This document shows positions 44,294 through 55,437 of a DNA stretch of 64,000 nt, piece after piece; the stretch's first letter is position 1, and every line of letters starts with the position of its first letter. The notes under the pieces were generated by a model. The model was not told where the DNA came from. It saw only the letters and a list, made by a program, of their open reading frames with translations, and searched no databases. This stretch comes from Heterocephalus glaber (Eukaryota > Chordata > Mammalia > Rodentia > Bathyergidae), in contig NW_004624805.1 in NCBI RefSeq assembly GCF_000247695.1, positions 1,874,780 through 1,938,779 of the forward strand, read 5' to 3'. Made by a program: the position numbers and the translations under genes.

Positions 44294-44844
44294 CTGTATC
44301 ACGGAGAAGACAAGACAGAAATAAAATATATGATCCTCTTTCACATATAAAGAAGTTTCCATTTTCACATTCACCCATTCATACACTGAACATACACACG
44401 CTGCGGGCCCCCAATGTGGAAGACACTATACTAAGCCCTGCAGATAAAACACATGAGCCCCTGCTCTTGTTTACCTGAAAGTCTACTGGAGAAGGCAAAA
44501 AAAGGACCATTATAAATTCACACAGTTGCTGTAAGCAAACACAGTTCTGTGATCACATACAGAAACATGATATACAGTGGGCCCTGGAAGATTTTCCAGG
44601 GGAAGAGATGGTGGCACTGAGAAATGGATGGGAACAGGGAGTAGTGAGGCAAAGCTTGAAGAGCGTGCTACTCATTCCACAGCAGGTGCTGAGGCTCTGT
44701 GGCAATCTGGTTCTAGCCAAGGTACAGTCACAGGTACAGATCTACCTTCCTGTCTGAAACAACAACTGATACACTACATTAAACAACAATTTCTGAGTCA
44801 GTGGCCCTCAAATAATGAAGACACTGATCCCTGATCAGCAGGAA
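44294..44844 (-). other. intron sequence
   Basis: Nothing recognised. The plus-strand frame at 44577-44834 has no family match. Confidence 0.45.
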
Positions 44845-47800
44845 ACAAATGAGGTAAGCCTTCCTGGTGTTCCCACTCCCTGCCATGGTGACTTCCCAGA
44901 CCATGACACAGAAAAAACCCTGAAATTGAGTCTCCCAGATGCACTGAGCTGAGTCTGGTTAAGACCAAGGAAGATGAAGATCACAGGGTAGAACACTAGA
45001 GGGCAGCGCAGTATAAAGAACCCTGGACAACTGCAGAGGGCCCTCCCTGAATAGTGAGGAGAGTAAGGAGTAGCATAGGTATGCCAGTTAACTACCTGAG
45101 ACTGAAGGAAAGATACCTGAAAAGATGACAGAAAATTGTTCCAGGTGCTCACACAGTGCCAGGAAGTATGTCTACTCCCATCAGCCAGGCTGTGTAGGGT
45201 GATCAGAAGGGCCTTGCCTCAGCCTGGGAAATTAACCCTCAGCTGAGCCCTGTTCTGTTACACCTAACCTAACAAGTTAGAAGCAAGTGTTTATAAGTAA
45301 GTTACCTGTTCCCAAGGAAAATTTCCCAAGAAAATTTAAAAAGAGAAATAGAAATAAGAAAGGTATTTTTTTTTAAAAAAACTAAATTACACTGTAGAGG
45401 TACAAACCAACAGAAATGAAAGAGTACTATGATGCACAAACCAAACTACAGCTGCTTTTTTGTTTTGTTTTTCAAAATGGTTGAGTGATGAACAGCAGCA
45501 ATTCAGTTTGAGATTTGGAGTCCAGATTCTGGGAAATAACTTGAAAAAGGAAAAAAGAGAGAGAGAAAAAGAAAAGTAGATCCCCAAGAATCAGGAAGGA
45601 AGTGACAAGAAAATTAAAAGCTACAGAGAAGCTGCAGAGGTGGACCACAAAGGAGCAAAAGGAACAAAAGTTTGGAATGTCTTCCTGGCTGACTCTGCCA
45701 AAGGAAGGTGAGCACTGGGAGTCATATGGGGTTCCAGAGAGAAACTGGCAGTGGACTGTGCTGGCAGTGGTTGTGATCTGCAGGGACAGTGTGGGGTTTT
45801 GCTCCAACAGAACTCTCTTCACACGACAGGCAACAGCTGGAGAGTGATCCCGTACAGATGTCTGCAATATCACTGGAAAGAGTGTAAGGTTGGACAACAT
45901 TCCGGGAAAGGGGGTTGAGTATCTGAATCTGGGACTCAGAATAGTTGTGGCTTGGCTTTACTTCAGTGTTCCCAGTGTTACCTTCCCACAGTGACTGGAT
46001 GAGAGACAGTCATAGGAGACAGCCATAGACAGAAAATGGGTTTGAAAGAGACCCCCTGAGGGGTTTGAGCTTGGGCAAGAAGGACACCCCTTTGCCCCCC
46101 AACCAGAAGCCAGGGCTAGCTTGAGTTCTTCTGGGTTTGAAAGTCTCAGGATTTAGTATTCTAGCCCTTGCCCTACTGCCTGCATCCAGCATGGGTCTGG
46201 GGTTTGACTGCCTTCTTTATCTACCAGGCTGAGCAGGGACAGGTCTCTCTTGGCTTGGACAATGCCACAGCTAAGGTAAACCAAGGAGCCTCTAAAATGG
46301 GGGTGAGGAGAGCACCTTGAAAAACAGGTCTTAAGGCTAGATGGAGAATTGGTAGTCTCCCAAAACTGCAGGTCCTGGAAGAAACCACTCATTCCAAAAC
46401 ACAGAGAAAAAATTTTGGACTCTGTTTTTCTTTCCTCTATCTCCTTCCTGGGGGTTTTGGGAATTTTCTTCGTCCTTTTTTTTTTGGAGATAGAGTCTTG
46501 CTATGTAGTCCAGGTTGGTCTTGAACACATGATGTAGCCCAGGCTGGCCTCTAACTTATGGCAATCCTCCTGCCTCAGCCTCCCAAGTGCTGAGACTGCA
46601 GATGTGTGCCACCACACTCTTTTTAAAACTTTTTTCTGACTTCTTTTTTTTTCTTCTCTTTTGCTTTCCCCCCTTTCCTCTTGCCTTTTTTTCTTATTTG
46701 TATTTTCCATATTATTTCTTTTTTATCTTTTATATCTTGCTTGTTTTTTCTGTTACCTTTACCTAATTCTATAAATATCCTTCCACTCCTTAAGATCTGT
46801 TGTCTCACTTCTCTCTCCTTCTCACATCCTATAGTTTAAGTTTTCAAATTTTTCTTCTTGCATTCTCCTGGAGCCAATCCTCTCTATTTTAATAGTCTAA
46901 CAATTAAGCTTTATGAATCTTTAGATAGCTAATTAATTCTATGTAATTTTTGTTGAATTCTTTTCTCCTATTAGCTGAGATATTGTTGTCACATTTAGTA
47001 CATATTAGCTGTATGCCAATACCCGAGTTGACTTAGTGGTAATATTATAAATATGGATTTCTTTTCTATGTTTAAGGTGGTACATGATTGGTTCTTATGG
47101 TATGTCAGTATCCAATTTGTCTTGGACCATACTACTGTAGCTGATCTGCTTGATACTGCCAGGGTCATATAACTTTTGCTATTAATGGCTTTTCTCTGTA
47201 TGCCAGCACCAACATTACCTTTATGATATTAACAATACTGCAGTCCATTCCCAGAGAACTGGAAGTTGGGATAACTGAACTGCACCCTCCCCTTCCAAAT
47301 TAACAGAGGTGGGTGAACCTTGGGGGAGATACAGAGGGCTATGGTTAGCCATGCCCAAAGTGCATCACTGAAAAGCAGACTAAAGTAATCTCCACATTAG
47401 CATCAAAGTCTTTCCAATGTAAGTGCCCATAAAGCTCAGCACAAAACAAAGAAAGCTATGGAATCAGGAAGAGTCAAGGAAACAAAATGCCTCCTAAAAC
47501 TCCTGACTACCCTAAAGCCAATGCAGGGGGAATTGAGGGGGAAACGAGCAAAAGCCACAGACCCAAATCATTAACAAGGTTAACAGAGGAGATTGAAAAA
47601 CTGATCAGAGATACTCTGCAGGATCACAGAAGATATAACTAAACAGCTAATAGAAGTAATACAACAATCAGGGAGATTTCAGAAGACACTGATAAAGTAC
47701 TAGCCGAGCCAAATAAAATGACAGAAATATGAACTACCAATTTAACAAACAATTAGAGTCCATGAAAAAGTTTTAATCAGAAATCCAGATTAAAAATTAT

Positions 47801-48090
47801 ATTGAAAGTATGTGCAAAAGTGACCAAGGTGAGGGCAGAATTTCAGAATTAGAAGACAGGGATGCTTTCAAAGACCATTTTCGGAAGCATATCTTAGAAC
47901 AACGAAAGAATACAAAAAATGGATCCAGCGTTCCTAGATGACACAAACAAGACTAATCTATAATTAGAATAAATGAAAACTCAGAAGACAAAACAAATGG
48001 CATAAAAAAACATTTTTACTGAAATGACAGCAGAAAACATTCCAAATATAGGGAAAGAAACAAAGAGATAAGTGAGGAAAACCCTACCAA
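44845..48090 (+). mobile_element. L1 5' region with ORF1 remnant (probable)
   Basis: The downstream part (47490-48060) reads as degraded L1 ORF1, for example 'RISELEDRDAF' around 47838, which matches the ORF1 coiled-coil RISxLEDR motif. Upstream sequence lacks exons and fits an L1 5'UTR, but the left boundary is a guess. A reverse B1 is inserted at 46478-46620. Homology stops where the NUDT4 pseudogene begins. ORF2 is absent. Confidence 0.55.
46478..46620 (-). repeat. B1 SINE, minus strand
   Basis: 'ggagatagagtcttgctatgtagtccagg', a duplicated 'tgtagcccaggctggcctc', 'cctcagcctcccaagtgctgag'. Confidence 0.88.
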
Positions 48091-48194
48091 ATAACCACTA
48101 TCAAAGGACATCATAGTCACACATTATAGTCAAAATACCAGTAGTCCAACGCAGGACCAAAACCTTAAAACCTGTTGAGAGAAAAGCAATGGAC

Positions 48195-50050
48195 CTGTTA
48201 TAAAGGTAAACCTGGACCCACGCCTGCATCCCATACCATGTCAGAGTGAGAGTGACCAGCGGCTCCCAGGGCTGACTGGGCTTGCCAGCCAAGTGCCACC
48301 ACTGATGCCCTGACTTACCCCGCTACCTGGTAGGGTGGTGATGGTCACTGGAGCTTGCCTCTGTGATGAAGTTCAAGCCCAACCAGAAGCGAACCTATGA
48401 CCATGAGGGCTTCAAGAAGTGTGAAGTGCGCCTGTGCTTCTGCAGCGAGGAGGACAAAGTGCTGTGGGTGAACAGCAGTGGGTACCCAGATCAGTGGATC
48501 ATCCCAGGAGAAATGGAGCCCAGAAGGAGCCTAGCAGTGGTGCTGTGAGGGAAGTTTATGAGGAGGCAGAAGTCAGAGGACATTGGGCAGGCTCCTGGGA
48601 ATACCTGAGCAGAATCAAGACCAAAAGCACAGAGTTCATGTTTATGTTCTTTAAGTCACTGAAATATCAGTGGACTGGGAAGACTGTTAGTATAGGAAAG
48701 AAGAGACAAAGGTTCAAAGTAGAAGATGCAGCCGGGGATTTAGCTCAGTGGTTCTGCTGCCTGCCTTGCAAGCGCAAGGACCTGGAGTTCAATTCCCGGT
48801 ACAATAAATAAATAAAATAACAAAGTAGAAGATGCAATCAATACCCTCCAGTACCATACGTCTGTACCTGCAGAGTATCTGGAAAAACTAAAGCTGCATT
48901 GTTCTCCAACCAATGGAAATTCCCCAGTCCTTTCCTTCCAGACAACAATACCTTGTGTGTGACCCCTGCAGAGGTCTCTGGGGTGCCATCGGATGCAGGA
49001 CACACAGAGGACTCCCCAACCGGGTACGACCTCACAGGGAGAGGCTTCCTCACTGTCCCTGACAAACATCTGAATGATGCGCACAGACTCTGAATTTGCC
49101 AAGCAGGGGTTTCAAAGAATTTGCATGTTTTTCAGATGTGTCCAAATCTTTTAAACAAAGTAGTGTAAAATATTTTAATAAGGCAAAAGCCATGTAGGAT
49201 TTTTTAAGATGCCTTAAATGGGCCCCTTTTCCCAATGTTACTTTTGTTGTCTTTTTTTTTCACAGCATTTTCAGCATTTTTGTCCACATAAGCAGTGTTG
49301 CTTATTTTGTCAGAGATCAAATTATTGAACAGGTATATTGCCCCTAAACTGTTCTCTCATTTGCAGCATTAATTTAGCCAAAAAATCTATGGAGAAGTTA
49401 ATTAAAATATTTTTGGTATTAAAATCCATTCTTCCCAGGACTTATTTCATGGGATCATGATTTAAATATATAAATTGCAGATTCAGGCTATTTCTGTAGG
49501 GTCCCATGTTTTGACAAAGAACTTCAATTGCTATTTGGGGAATTTGTCAACTCTTTCGTCTGAATTTTCACAATCGGTACTGTCACTATCAACCACATAT
49601 GGTATTTCCCCTAAAAGCCAACAGTAGTTTAAAAGTGAAATTTAACTATAGAGTTATTTTTTGGGGGAAATATGTTAGCAAAATGCATGTAGTACATTAT
49701 CATGAAAACTGTATTTCATGGAATTTATTTAGCATGCTTGGTTGCCAATTCCTTTATCAATAATCTCTCTTTACATAGCATACCTTAGAACCATATTTCC
49801 CTCAGTGTAAATTGCTCTTAAGATCTATTTTCAGTTTAATTTAGTGACACCTCTTCAGTTAAACTTCATGTTTACCAATAACCACAGGATTGGCATCTAA
49901 CCTTCAATGCCGGTCAGTGATGGCTGAGTCCCAGTAGAGTAAAATGCCCTTCTTGCCATTCAGCTGTTACAGGCTTAAGTAAGTTGGCACCTTTAAATGT
50001 CTCATCTTTTCTAGGCTATCAGTAAGTACTGTTTGTCACATAATTAAGAA
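48195..50050 (+). pseudogene. NUDT4: NUDT4-type processed pseudogene (diphosphoinositol polyphosphate phosphohydrolase)
   Basis: An intronless copy of a Nudix hydrolase mRNA. Functional NUDT4/DIPP2 removes phosphate from diphosphoinositol polyphosphates. The frame starts at 48366 with MKFKPNQKRTYDHEGFKKCE, then SGYPDQWIIPGEMEPR. The Nudix-box REVYEEAEV follows in another frame after a shift near 48530, later KVEDA, and the tail SLPDNN-like stretch at about 48935. Upstream 5'UTR-like and about 1 kb of 3'UTR-like sequence are included. Frameshifts, a TGA at 48546-48548 and an ID SINE insertion inactivate it. NUDT3/10/11 are alternatives, but the C-terminal PDNNxLxVT favours NUDT4. Confidence 0.88.
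48731..48820 (+). repeat. ID-like SINE splitting the NUDT4 pseudogene
   Basis: 'gccggggatttagctcag ... gccttgcaagcgcaagg ... caattcccggtac' with an (AAAT)-rich tail. The 16-bp duplication 'caaagtagaagatgca' lies at 48715-48730 and 48821-48836. Confidence 0.96.
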
Positions 50051-50214
50051 TGATTTTGTCTTGTATTTGTCTTTATACTCACTTAGAATCAAGCATCCCA
50101 TCTAACGTGTACATACCACGTCTGAAACTCCCAGATTTCCCCCACCAAGGTCAGAAAAGAGGGAGGAGGAAAAACCTTTCAGTAACATGTAGGGTTGGGA
50201 GAATGAAAGAAATT

Positions 50215-50297
50215 TTTTTTTTTGGCACTGGGGATCGAACTCGGGTCCTTGTGCTTGCGCAGCAGGCGGCGAAACCACTGAGCTAAATCACTGGCCT
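50215..50297 (-). repeat. ID-like SINE with target duplication
   Basis: 'ggcactggggatcgaactcggg ... gagctaaatcactggcc'. 'aatgaaagaaattttt' flanks it. Confidence 0.94.
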
Positions 50298-50619
50298 AAT
50301 GAAAGAAATTTTTATGTAGACACTAGCCTTTTTTACAACTGGTGAGTACAAAGTAGGAAACTTAAGTTAAAAACATTTGCTCTATAAATTGTTAACCTTT
50401 AGAGATATAATTACTACTAAAAATAGAGTCCTTATGCTTCAGGAAAATTGGTACCATTTTGAAAAGGAGATCTTGGGCCATAAATTCAGCTGAACTGAAT
50501 ATAAATGCTAGTTCACAAATTAATGCTGTCAAAGAAATACCGAAGTGCTCCACAGTCCTCTCATAATGATGAAACTTTCAGTTAATCAAGAAGATACACA
50601 ATCCTGAGTGTTTACTACG
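50298..50619 (-). other. intron sequence
   Basis: AT-rich. Nothing assigned. Confidence 0.45.
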
Positions 50620-51275
50620 CATTAACAGCCTCAAAGATGAGACAAAAATTCAGAGCTACAAGACAGAGACAAATTCCCAAGTTTCTCCTGAGATTTCAAT
50701 ACCCCTTCCTCAATAAGTGATAAACAAAAGTAACAGAAAAGCAGCAAGAATATGTAGATTTGAACACCACCATTGTTATCATACTGGAGTTAATGGGATA
50801 TATTCTTAATAAATCTTAATAAGAGCATTAAGTCAAAATGACCGAGGGCCGGAGATTTGGCTCAGTGGCACTGTGCCTACCTAGCAAGCATAAGGCCTGG
50901 AGTTCGATTCCTGGGGGCGGGACAACTGAAGCCATGCAAAGTATTTTCCCCGATGACAAAGCAAGCAAATCAGAAATGAGTACCTAAAATGTCTCCAGAA
51001 AATACTCAAATATTTGTACACTACGTGATATATATCCAAATAACTGTGAGTCAAAGAAGCAATGAGAACATAAACTAGGAACTATCTTCAACTGGAAAAA
51101 ACAAAAAAACAAACAATTTCAGCTACCAGAATTTGTTGATTGTAGCGACAGCAGTACTTAAATGAAAAATTTTAGCACTGAATGCTTCTGCTAAGAGAGT
51201 CTCAAATGAATGCCCTGGATTTCCACCTGAAGAAATTAAAAAAGAGCAATTAAATCACGAAGAAAGAAAATGATA
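50620..51275 (+). mobile_element. ancient L1 (L1M) ORF2 fragment
   Basis: 'gagctacaagacagagacaaattccc', 'taaacaaaagtaacagaaaagcagc', then 'ctgtgagtcaaagaagcaatgagaac' and 'tcaaatgaatgccctggatttccacctgaagaa'. This order matches mammalian L1 ORF2. Stops are frequent. An ID SINE (50846-50922) is inserted. Confidence 0.8.
50846..50922 (+). repeat. ID SINE inside L1M fragment
   Basis: 'gggccggagatttggctcag', 'gcctacctagcaagcataagg', 'gagttcgattcctgg'. Confidence 0.9.
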
Positions 51276-51284
51276 AAACTTATT

Positions 51285-51752
51285 ATAGTCTGAAAGTCTA
51301 TGTTTCCTTAAAATTCATATGCTGAAATCCAATCACAGAACTGACTGTACTAGAAAGTTAGGCCTTTGAGCTGGGCATGTGGTGCACACCTGTAATCCCA
51401 GCACTCGGGAGGCTGAGGCAGAGGATCACAAGTTCGAGGCCAGCCTGACTACATGAGGAGACCTTGTCTCAAAAAAAAGGGAAGTCAGGCCTTGGCAGGT
51501 AATTACCATATGGAATAGAGGCAGCAGCACCCTGATGAATGGGATTAGTGTTCTTTAAAACAGAGACCCCAGAGAGTCAGACAGCTCATTCTTTCCTGTG
51601 CTGGAGAGTGCTCAGGGCAAAGGTGACACCTAGGAGCCAGGAATCAGTGCTTCACCGGACACCAGAGCTGCATTTTGGAAATAAATTTGTTATTTGTTAT
51701 TGATCTCATCTATGGTATTTTGTTATACCAACCTAAATGGACTATAATAATA
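51285..51752 (+). mobile_element. MLT1-type MaLR LTR (split by B1)
   Basis: 'tcatatgctgaaatccaatcac', 'ggcctt(t)g ... aggtaattaccatatggaat', 'gatgaatgggattagtgttctt', 'agagaccccagagagtc' and 'ataccaacctaaatggactataat' follow the MLT1 LTR pattern. A B1 SINE sits inside at 51370-51480. Confidence 0.85.
51370..51480 (+). repeat. B1 SINE inside MLT1
   Basis: 'gagctgggcatgtggtgcacacctgtaatcccagcactcggg ... gttcgaggccagcctgac ... ttgtctcaaaaaaaa'. It sits between the MLT1 halves. Confidence 0.92.
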
Positions 51753-51842
51753 TCAAAGGTAAAACTAGTTAAACACAGTACAAAAAAAAAGATATAAAAA
51801 ACAATGGAATTAAACACTTTATGGGGATTAGTAAAAGTGATA

Positions 51843-52212
51843 AGCCTCTACCTGTCCAAAAAAGCTGATCTCCCAGAAGCAGAGGAGAGAACAGCAGCTA
51901 CTAGAGACTATCAGGGCTGAGGAAGAGGGGAACGGAGAGAAAATGGTTAACAGTACAGAGTGCGGTTGCTAGGAATCGCTTCTAATGGTCTATAGCACAG
52001 TGGGGTGCCTCTGGTTGGCAACAATTGAATATTTCAAAACAGCTAAGAGAAAGGACTTTGAATGTTTCCAAAATAAAGAAATCATAAATATCTGAGGTGA
52101 CAGATATGCCAGTTATCCTGATCTGATCAATGTGTAGCTTATACATTGAATAATTATTGAAATGTCATACTGTACCCCAGAAATATGTACAATTACTGTG
52201 TCAATCAAAAAT
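51843..52212 (+). repeat. ancient L1 3' end (L1M type)
   Basis: 'ggaagaggggaacggagag', 'aaggactttgaatgtttcc', 'ctgaggtgacagatatgccagttatcctgatctgatc', 'actgtaccccagaaatatgtacaatta'. Classic L1M 3' terminus. Confidence 0.85.
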
Positions 52213-52213
52213 A

Positions 52214-52398
52214 TTTTTTGTGACACTGGGGTTTGAACCCAGGGCCTTCCCACTGAGCTACACTCCCAGCCTTATTTATTTTGAGACAAGTTCTCATTAA
52301 GTTGCTCAGTTGCCCAAGCTGGGCTTGAATTTATAATCCTCCTATCTCAGCCTCCCAGAGTGCTAGGATTATAGGCACAGGCCACTACATCTGGCTCT
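52214..52398 (-). repeat. dimeric B1/ID SINE, minus strand
   Basis: ID half 'gacactggggtttgaacccagggcc ... cactgagctacactcccagc', then reverse B1 'ttgagacaagttctc', 'ttgcccaagctgggcttgaa', 'cctcagcctcccagagtgctagg'. Confidence 0.85.
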
Positions 52399-52439
52399 TT
52401 TGAAAAAAGGAAAAAAATCTATTCACAAGTTTATGAAAA

Positions 52440-52540
52440 TATCTAATATATAAGTAAACTATATCTATATAATATATAGATATATAGCTATAATATATAG
52501 ATAAATCTATATAAATATATAGATAAAACAGATCAATATA
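52440..52540. repeat. AT-rich low-complexity (TATAGA-like)
   Basis: Imperfect repeats of 'tatatagatata' and related units. Confidence 0.8.
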
Positions 52541-52704
52541 TTGAAAACAACAAACTATTACTCAGAAAATTAAATACAACTTATTAAATATAGTTTGTTC
52601 AAGAGTCCACATATGTTAGATCTTAATTCTCCCCAGTCTAATCCCCAGTATGCCAGGAGCCCTTTGTTAAACTTGACAAGCTGATTCCAAAATTCATATA
52701 AAGC

Positions 52705-52792
52705 ATTGGGAAGGTGGTTAAATAGGACAGCACTTGCCTAATATGCACTAGACCCTGGGTTCAATGGTTCAATTCTCAGCAACACACGTGTG

Positions 52793-52826
<34 letters not shown>
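52705..52826 (+). repeat. ID SINE followed by (CA)n microsatellite
   Basis: ID at 52705-52785 ('aggtggttaaataggacagc', 'acttgcctaatatgcactagacc', 'gggttcaatggttcaattctcagc'), then about fourteen CA units at 52797-52824 growing from its tail. Confidence 0.82.
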
Positions 52827-52867
52827 ACGACAACAAACCAAACACAAAACTTACTGAAATGCAAAGA

Positions 52868-53395
52868 ACCTAGAAGGGCCATGTCTTAGTCACTTTTCTA
52901 TCATTGCTGAGACCAAATACCCAATGCCCATAAGTTAAAGGAGGAAAGGTTTATTCAGCTCACAGTATATAGAGGTTTCAGTCCATAGTCAGTTGACTCC
53001 AAGGCAGGGTGGCCTGGCAAAGGGGCATCACAGAGCAGAAGATAAGCAGCAGCAGCAATAAGAGACAAGAGACCAGAAACAAGTGGAAAATGGCAATAGC
53101 AGTTTCCTTCTGTCATATATATAGATAGATAGATACCAGGACTCGAACTCGGGACCTTGTGCTTGCGAGGCAGGCAGTGGAACCACTGAGCTAAATCCCC
53201 AGCCACGTCCGTTTTATATTTTATCTAGGCTACCCAGTTTAGGATGGGTACCAAACCAATCAGTGGATGAATTTAGTCACCACACCTCCTTAATCCCAGC
53301 ATCACACATTCTAGATCCAGCTACCTATAAAAAAGTCCCACCTAGGACTGCATGAGGCACTGGTGGGACATCTAGACACAAGCCATAACACGACA
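52868..53395 (+). mobile_element. rodent LTR-like repeat (split by ID SINE)
   Basis: 'tcttagtcacttttctatcattgctgagacc', 'gaggaaaggtttattcagctcac' and the end 'acaagccataacac' resemble an abundant rodent LTR-type repeat. The class is not certain. An ID SINE interrupts it at 53130-53204. Confidence 0.6.
53120..53204 (-). repeat. ID-like SINE with (ATAG)n tail
   Basis: 'taccaggactcgaactcgggacc ... ctgagctaaatccccagcc'. The tail is seen as 'atagatagatagat' on its left. Confidence 0.92.
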
Positions 53396-53404
53396 ATACA
53401 ACTC

Positions 53405-53970
53405 TGAAGAAAGAACAAAATAAGAAGGAGAGGAGAGTTGATTTTGAGTACTATAAATCTACACTAATTAAAACAACGTGACACCAGAATACAAAATACA
53501 AAGCCAAACCAATTAATGAAATAGAAAGCACAGAAATAGACCCATACACAATTAGCAAAATTATTATTATTATTATTATTTTGGTACTGGGGATCCAACT
53601 CGGGACCTTGTGCTTGCGAGGCAGGCAGCAGAACCACTGAGCTAAATCCCCAGCCCAGCAAAATTATTTTTGACGAAAGTACAATGACAGTGTAATAACT
53701 AAGTTACAGCCTTTTTCAACATATAGTGAACAACTGGACATGCACAGCCAGGAAAAGAATTTGGATCCACATCTCACAGAATGTATAAAATTAAACTCAA
53801 AATGGATCATAGATCTAAACATCAGACCTAAAACAAAACTTCTAGAATAAAACGTAGAAGTAAATCTTTGTGACTTCATGCTGGACAAAGATTTTTCAGA
53901 TATAACACAAAAATCAAAGTCCATCAATTTAACAAATACATAAACCGGTCTTGCATCAAAATTTAAAACT
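53405..53970 (+). mobile_element. ancient L1 ORF2 C-terminal fragment (split by ID SINE)
   Basis: 'agtactataaatctacactaattaaaac', 'cagaaatagacccatacaca', 'ctcaaaatggatcatagatctaaacatc', 'aaaacttctagaataaaacgtagaag' match mammalian L1 ORF2 in order. Stops are present. Confidence 0.85.
53566..53656 (-). repeat. ID-like SINE with (ATT)n tail and 12-bp target duplication
   Basis: 'ggtactggggatccaactcggg ... gagctaaatccccagccc'. 'agcaaaattatt' lies at 53554 and 53657. Confidence 0.95.
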
Positions 53971-53973
53971 TCT

Positions 53974-54052
53974 GAGGCTGGGGATTTAGCTCAGTGGTCC
54001 TGCTGCCTGCCGCGCAAGCGCAAGGCCCTAAGTTCAATTCCTGGTACTAGAA
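53974..54052 (+). repeat. ID-like SINE
   Basis: 'gaggctggggatttagctcag ... ctgccgcgcaagcgcaagg ... gttcaattcctggtac'. Its own A-tail is short. Confidence 0.93.
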
Positions 54053-54398
54053 AAAGAACCCCAAACACTGTATGTGCAGAGTAGACCATGGGTTCAGGAG
54101 TTGGGGCAGCAGGGAAAGCAGTTCCAATGTTGCTGCAGTTCTGCAGGGAATGACTGTGTAACCTGAGCTGTTAAAGGCAAAGGCCCAAGAGAGAAGCAGT
54201 CAACAGAAAGATGGGGGACCGTGGGGATGCCACAGCTCTCTGGCTGAGCGGTCAAGAGCTCTCTCTACTCTGATGTGAAGCACATTTCCGACACAAACGG
54301 CACTGCAACACTGGTGTGCTCTGGGGGCCACTACTGAGCAATGTGCACAGACTGCTGCGATGCACATGGAAGGGCTGTACACCAACGCGTGGCCCTAC
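54053..54398 (-). other. intron sequence
   Basis: No repeat assigned. The exon donor lies at the right edge. Confidence 0.5.
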
Positions 54399-54522
54399 CT
54401 TTACACTCCATTCTAAGTTGTGCGATCAGCAGCAAAACATCCTCGTAACTAGGGGAAGGCAGTTCGAGACTCTCGGAGGCTGCTTCACAGGACTGAGTGA
54501 GGTCATCAAGGTCATCCATAGC
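54399..54522 (-). CDS. ANKRD26: ANKRD26-like exon (MDDLDDLTQ...)
   Basis: The peptide AMDDLDDLTQSCEAASESLE, LPSPSYEDVLLLIAQLRMEC, K aligns with human ANKRD26 MDDLDDLTQSSDTATEDYEL, PSSNYKNFMLLIEQLGMDCK. The donor AAAG|gtaggg leaves one base that is completed by the 44293 exon to give Asp-Ser-Val-Ser, as in human. Two acceptors are possible: 'aaaatcaaag' directly before GCT (used here), or 'tttattttacag' 13 bases upstream (54535), which brings an in-frame TAA before the ATG at 54519. The latter would fit only a 5'UTR exon, making this ATG a start codon. Confidence 0.92.
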
Positions 54523-55162
54523 CTTTGATTTTTACCTGTAAAATAAAGCGCTATTTCAAAATGTCCCCAAATAGTACTACACACTAAACAAACAGAAGTG
54601 GTAATTATCTACGATTTTATAGAGGCAGAACCACAGGCACTTCCTAAAGGACCAATTTTTGTCAATTCTAGCAATGCCTAAGGTCTTGAACACTTTTTTC
54701 AAAGTGTGTTCACATAACAAGAAATTTTCTTTCTTTGCTTTATGTTTTACTGCATTTTTATTTATAATTTCTATAATGTATCACGTTGCCCTCTTCATGT
54801 ACCTTTCCAAGGAAATACTATTTTGATGAATTTTTTTTTACAACGCTTTTTTTTTCAGAAGATGTCTTCTTTGCAGGCCTAAAAAACACCCATAAAATCT
54901 TTTCAGGCAAATATTGAACACGTAAAATATACAGCATATCTGAAAGTATTTTCTTTTTACATACATTCTCATTTGTAATTTATTTCTCCTGTTCATAAAG
55001 TTTACAGGCTATTTAAAATACAATAATATTCTACCAGGAGAATTCAACTCTAAACAAAAAGAGTAACATTAAGGGCAAAGAAGAGTACTATTAATACTGT
55101 AACGGAATTAAATTTCGATCGTGCTTCCTGACAAAGGAAAAGGAAAAACACAACGTTACTTG
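54523..55162. other. intron or spacer
   Basis: AT-rich. No feature beyond a T-run at 54832-54855. Confidence 0.45.
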
Positions 55163-55437
55163 CCTGGCCGAACAGGAATATACCAGGTTTTCCTTAGGAC
55201 TATTTTCAGTATAAACAAGCTTCTGTGGGCTCTAGTCCATTTGGAAAGCACTGTTTCGTGATTAAGGCTCCGCCCGCGACGTCTTCTCGCACTGGCTCCT
55301 CACTGCCTGGCTCTTGGTTTCCCTGGGGCTGTAGTGGGTCAGGGCGGTTTCCACGGCTGCGCAGTCCCAGGCCTCGGATCACGGATCACGTGGCTTCTGC
55401 CCCTAGTTGCTAAACACGTGGGGGGGCGGTTTGCATA
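55163..55437. promoter_or_regulatory. probable promoter (possibly bidirectional)
   Basis: A short GC-rich block in AT-rich surroundings. It has GC-box-like 'ctccgcccgcgac', a CRE-like 'gacgtc' (about 55279), two E-box/USF cores 'cacgtg' (about 55387 and 55415), and an octamer-like 'tttgcata' just before an ATG at 55438. On the minus strand a donor-like 'ggcaa|gtaacg' lies near 55164. It could thus serve a plus-strand gene starting at 55438 and/or a short minus-strand ANKRD26-like transcript. Confidence 0.55.

Larger units (their letters stand above)
24470..54522 (-). other. ANKRD26: ANKRD26-like locus, C-terminal half (possibly a broken copy)
   Basis: Six minus-strand segments match successive parts of the human ANKRD26 C-terminal coiled-coil region, recalled from memory and in the right order. 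ANKRD26 normally has N-terminal ankyrin repeats and a long coiled coil, and works at centriolar distal appendages. The first three exons join in frame and are open. After 42544 the next expected exons, several hundred residues of coiled coil, are not seen. The region holds two L1 elements, and the next matching exon (30519-30747) has an incompatible phase. The 3' end has a premature stop and a lost donor. ANKRD26 paralogues (CCDC144/ANKRD18/POTE-type) share this region, so orthology is likely but not proven. Confidence 0.75.

Noticed and set aside
44835..45152. 105-codon minus-strand frame near the ANKRD26 exons
   Set aside because: No match to ANKRD26 and no splice signals. It is antisense to the probable L1 5' region.
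48363..48548. Functional Nudix gene
   Set aside because: The frame shifts inside the Nudix region, reaches a TGA, and is later split by a SINE. It is intronless with UTR-like flanks, so it is a processed pseudogene.
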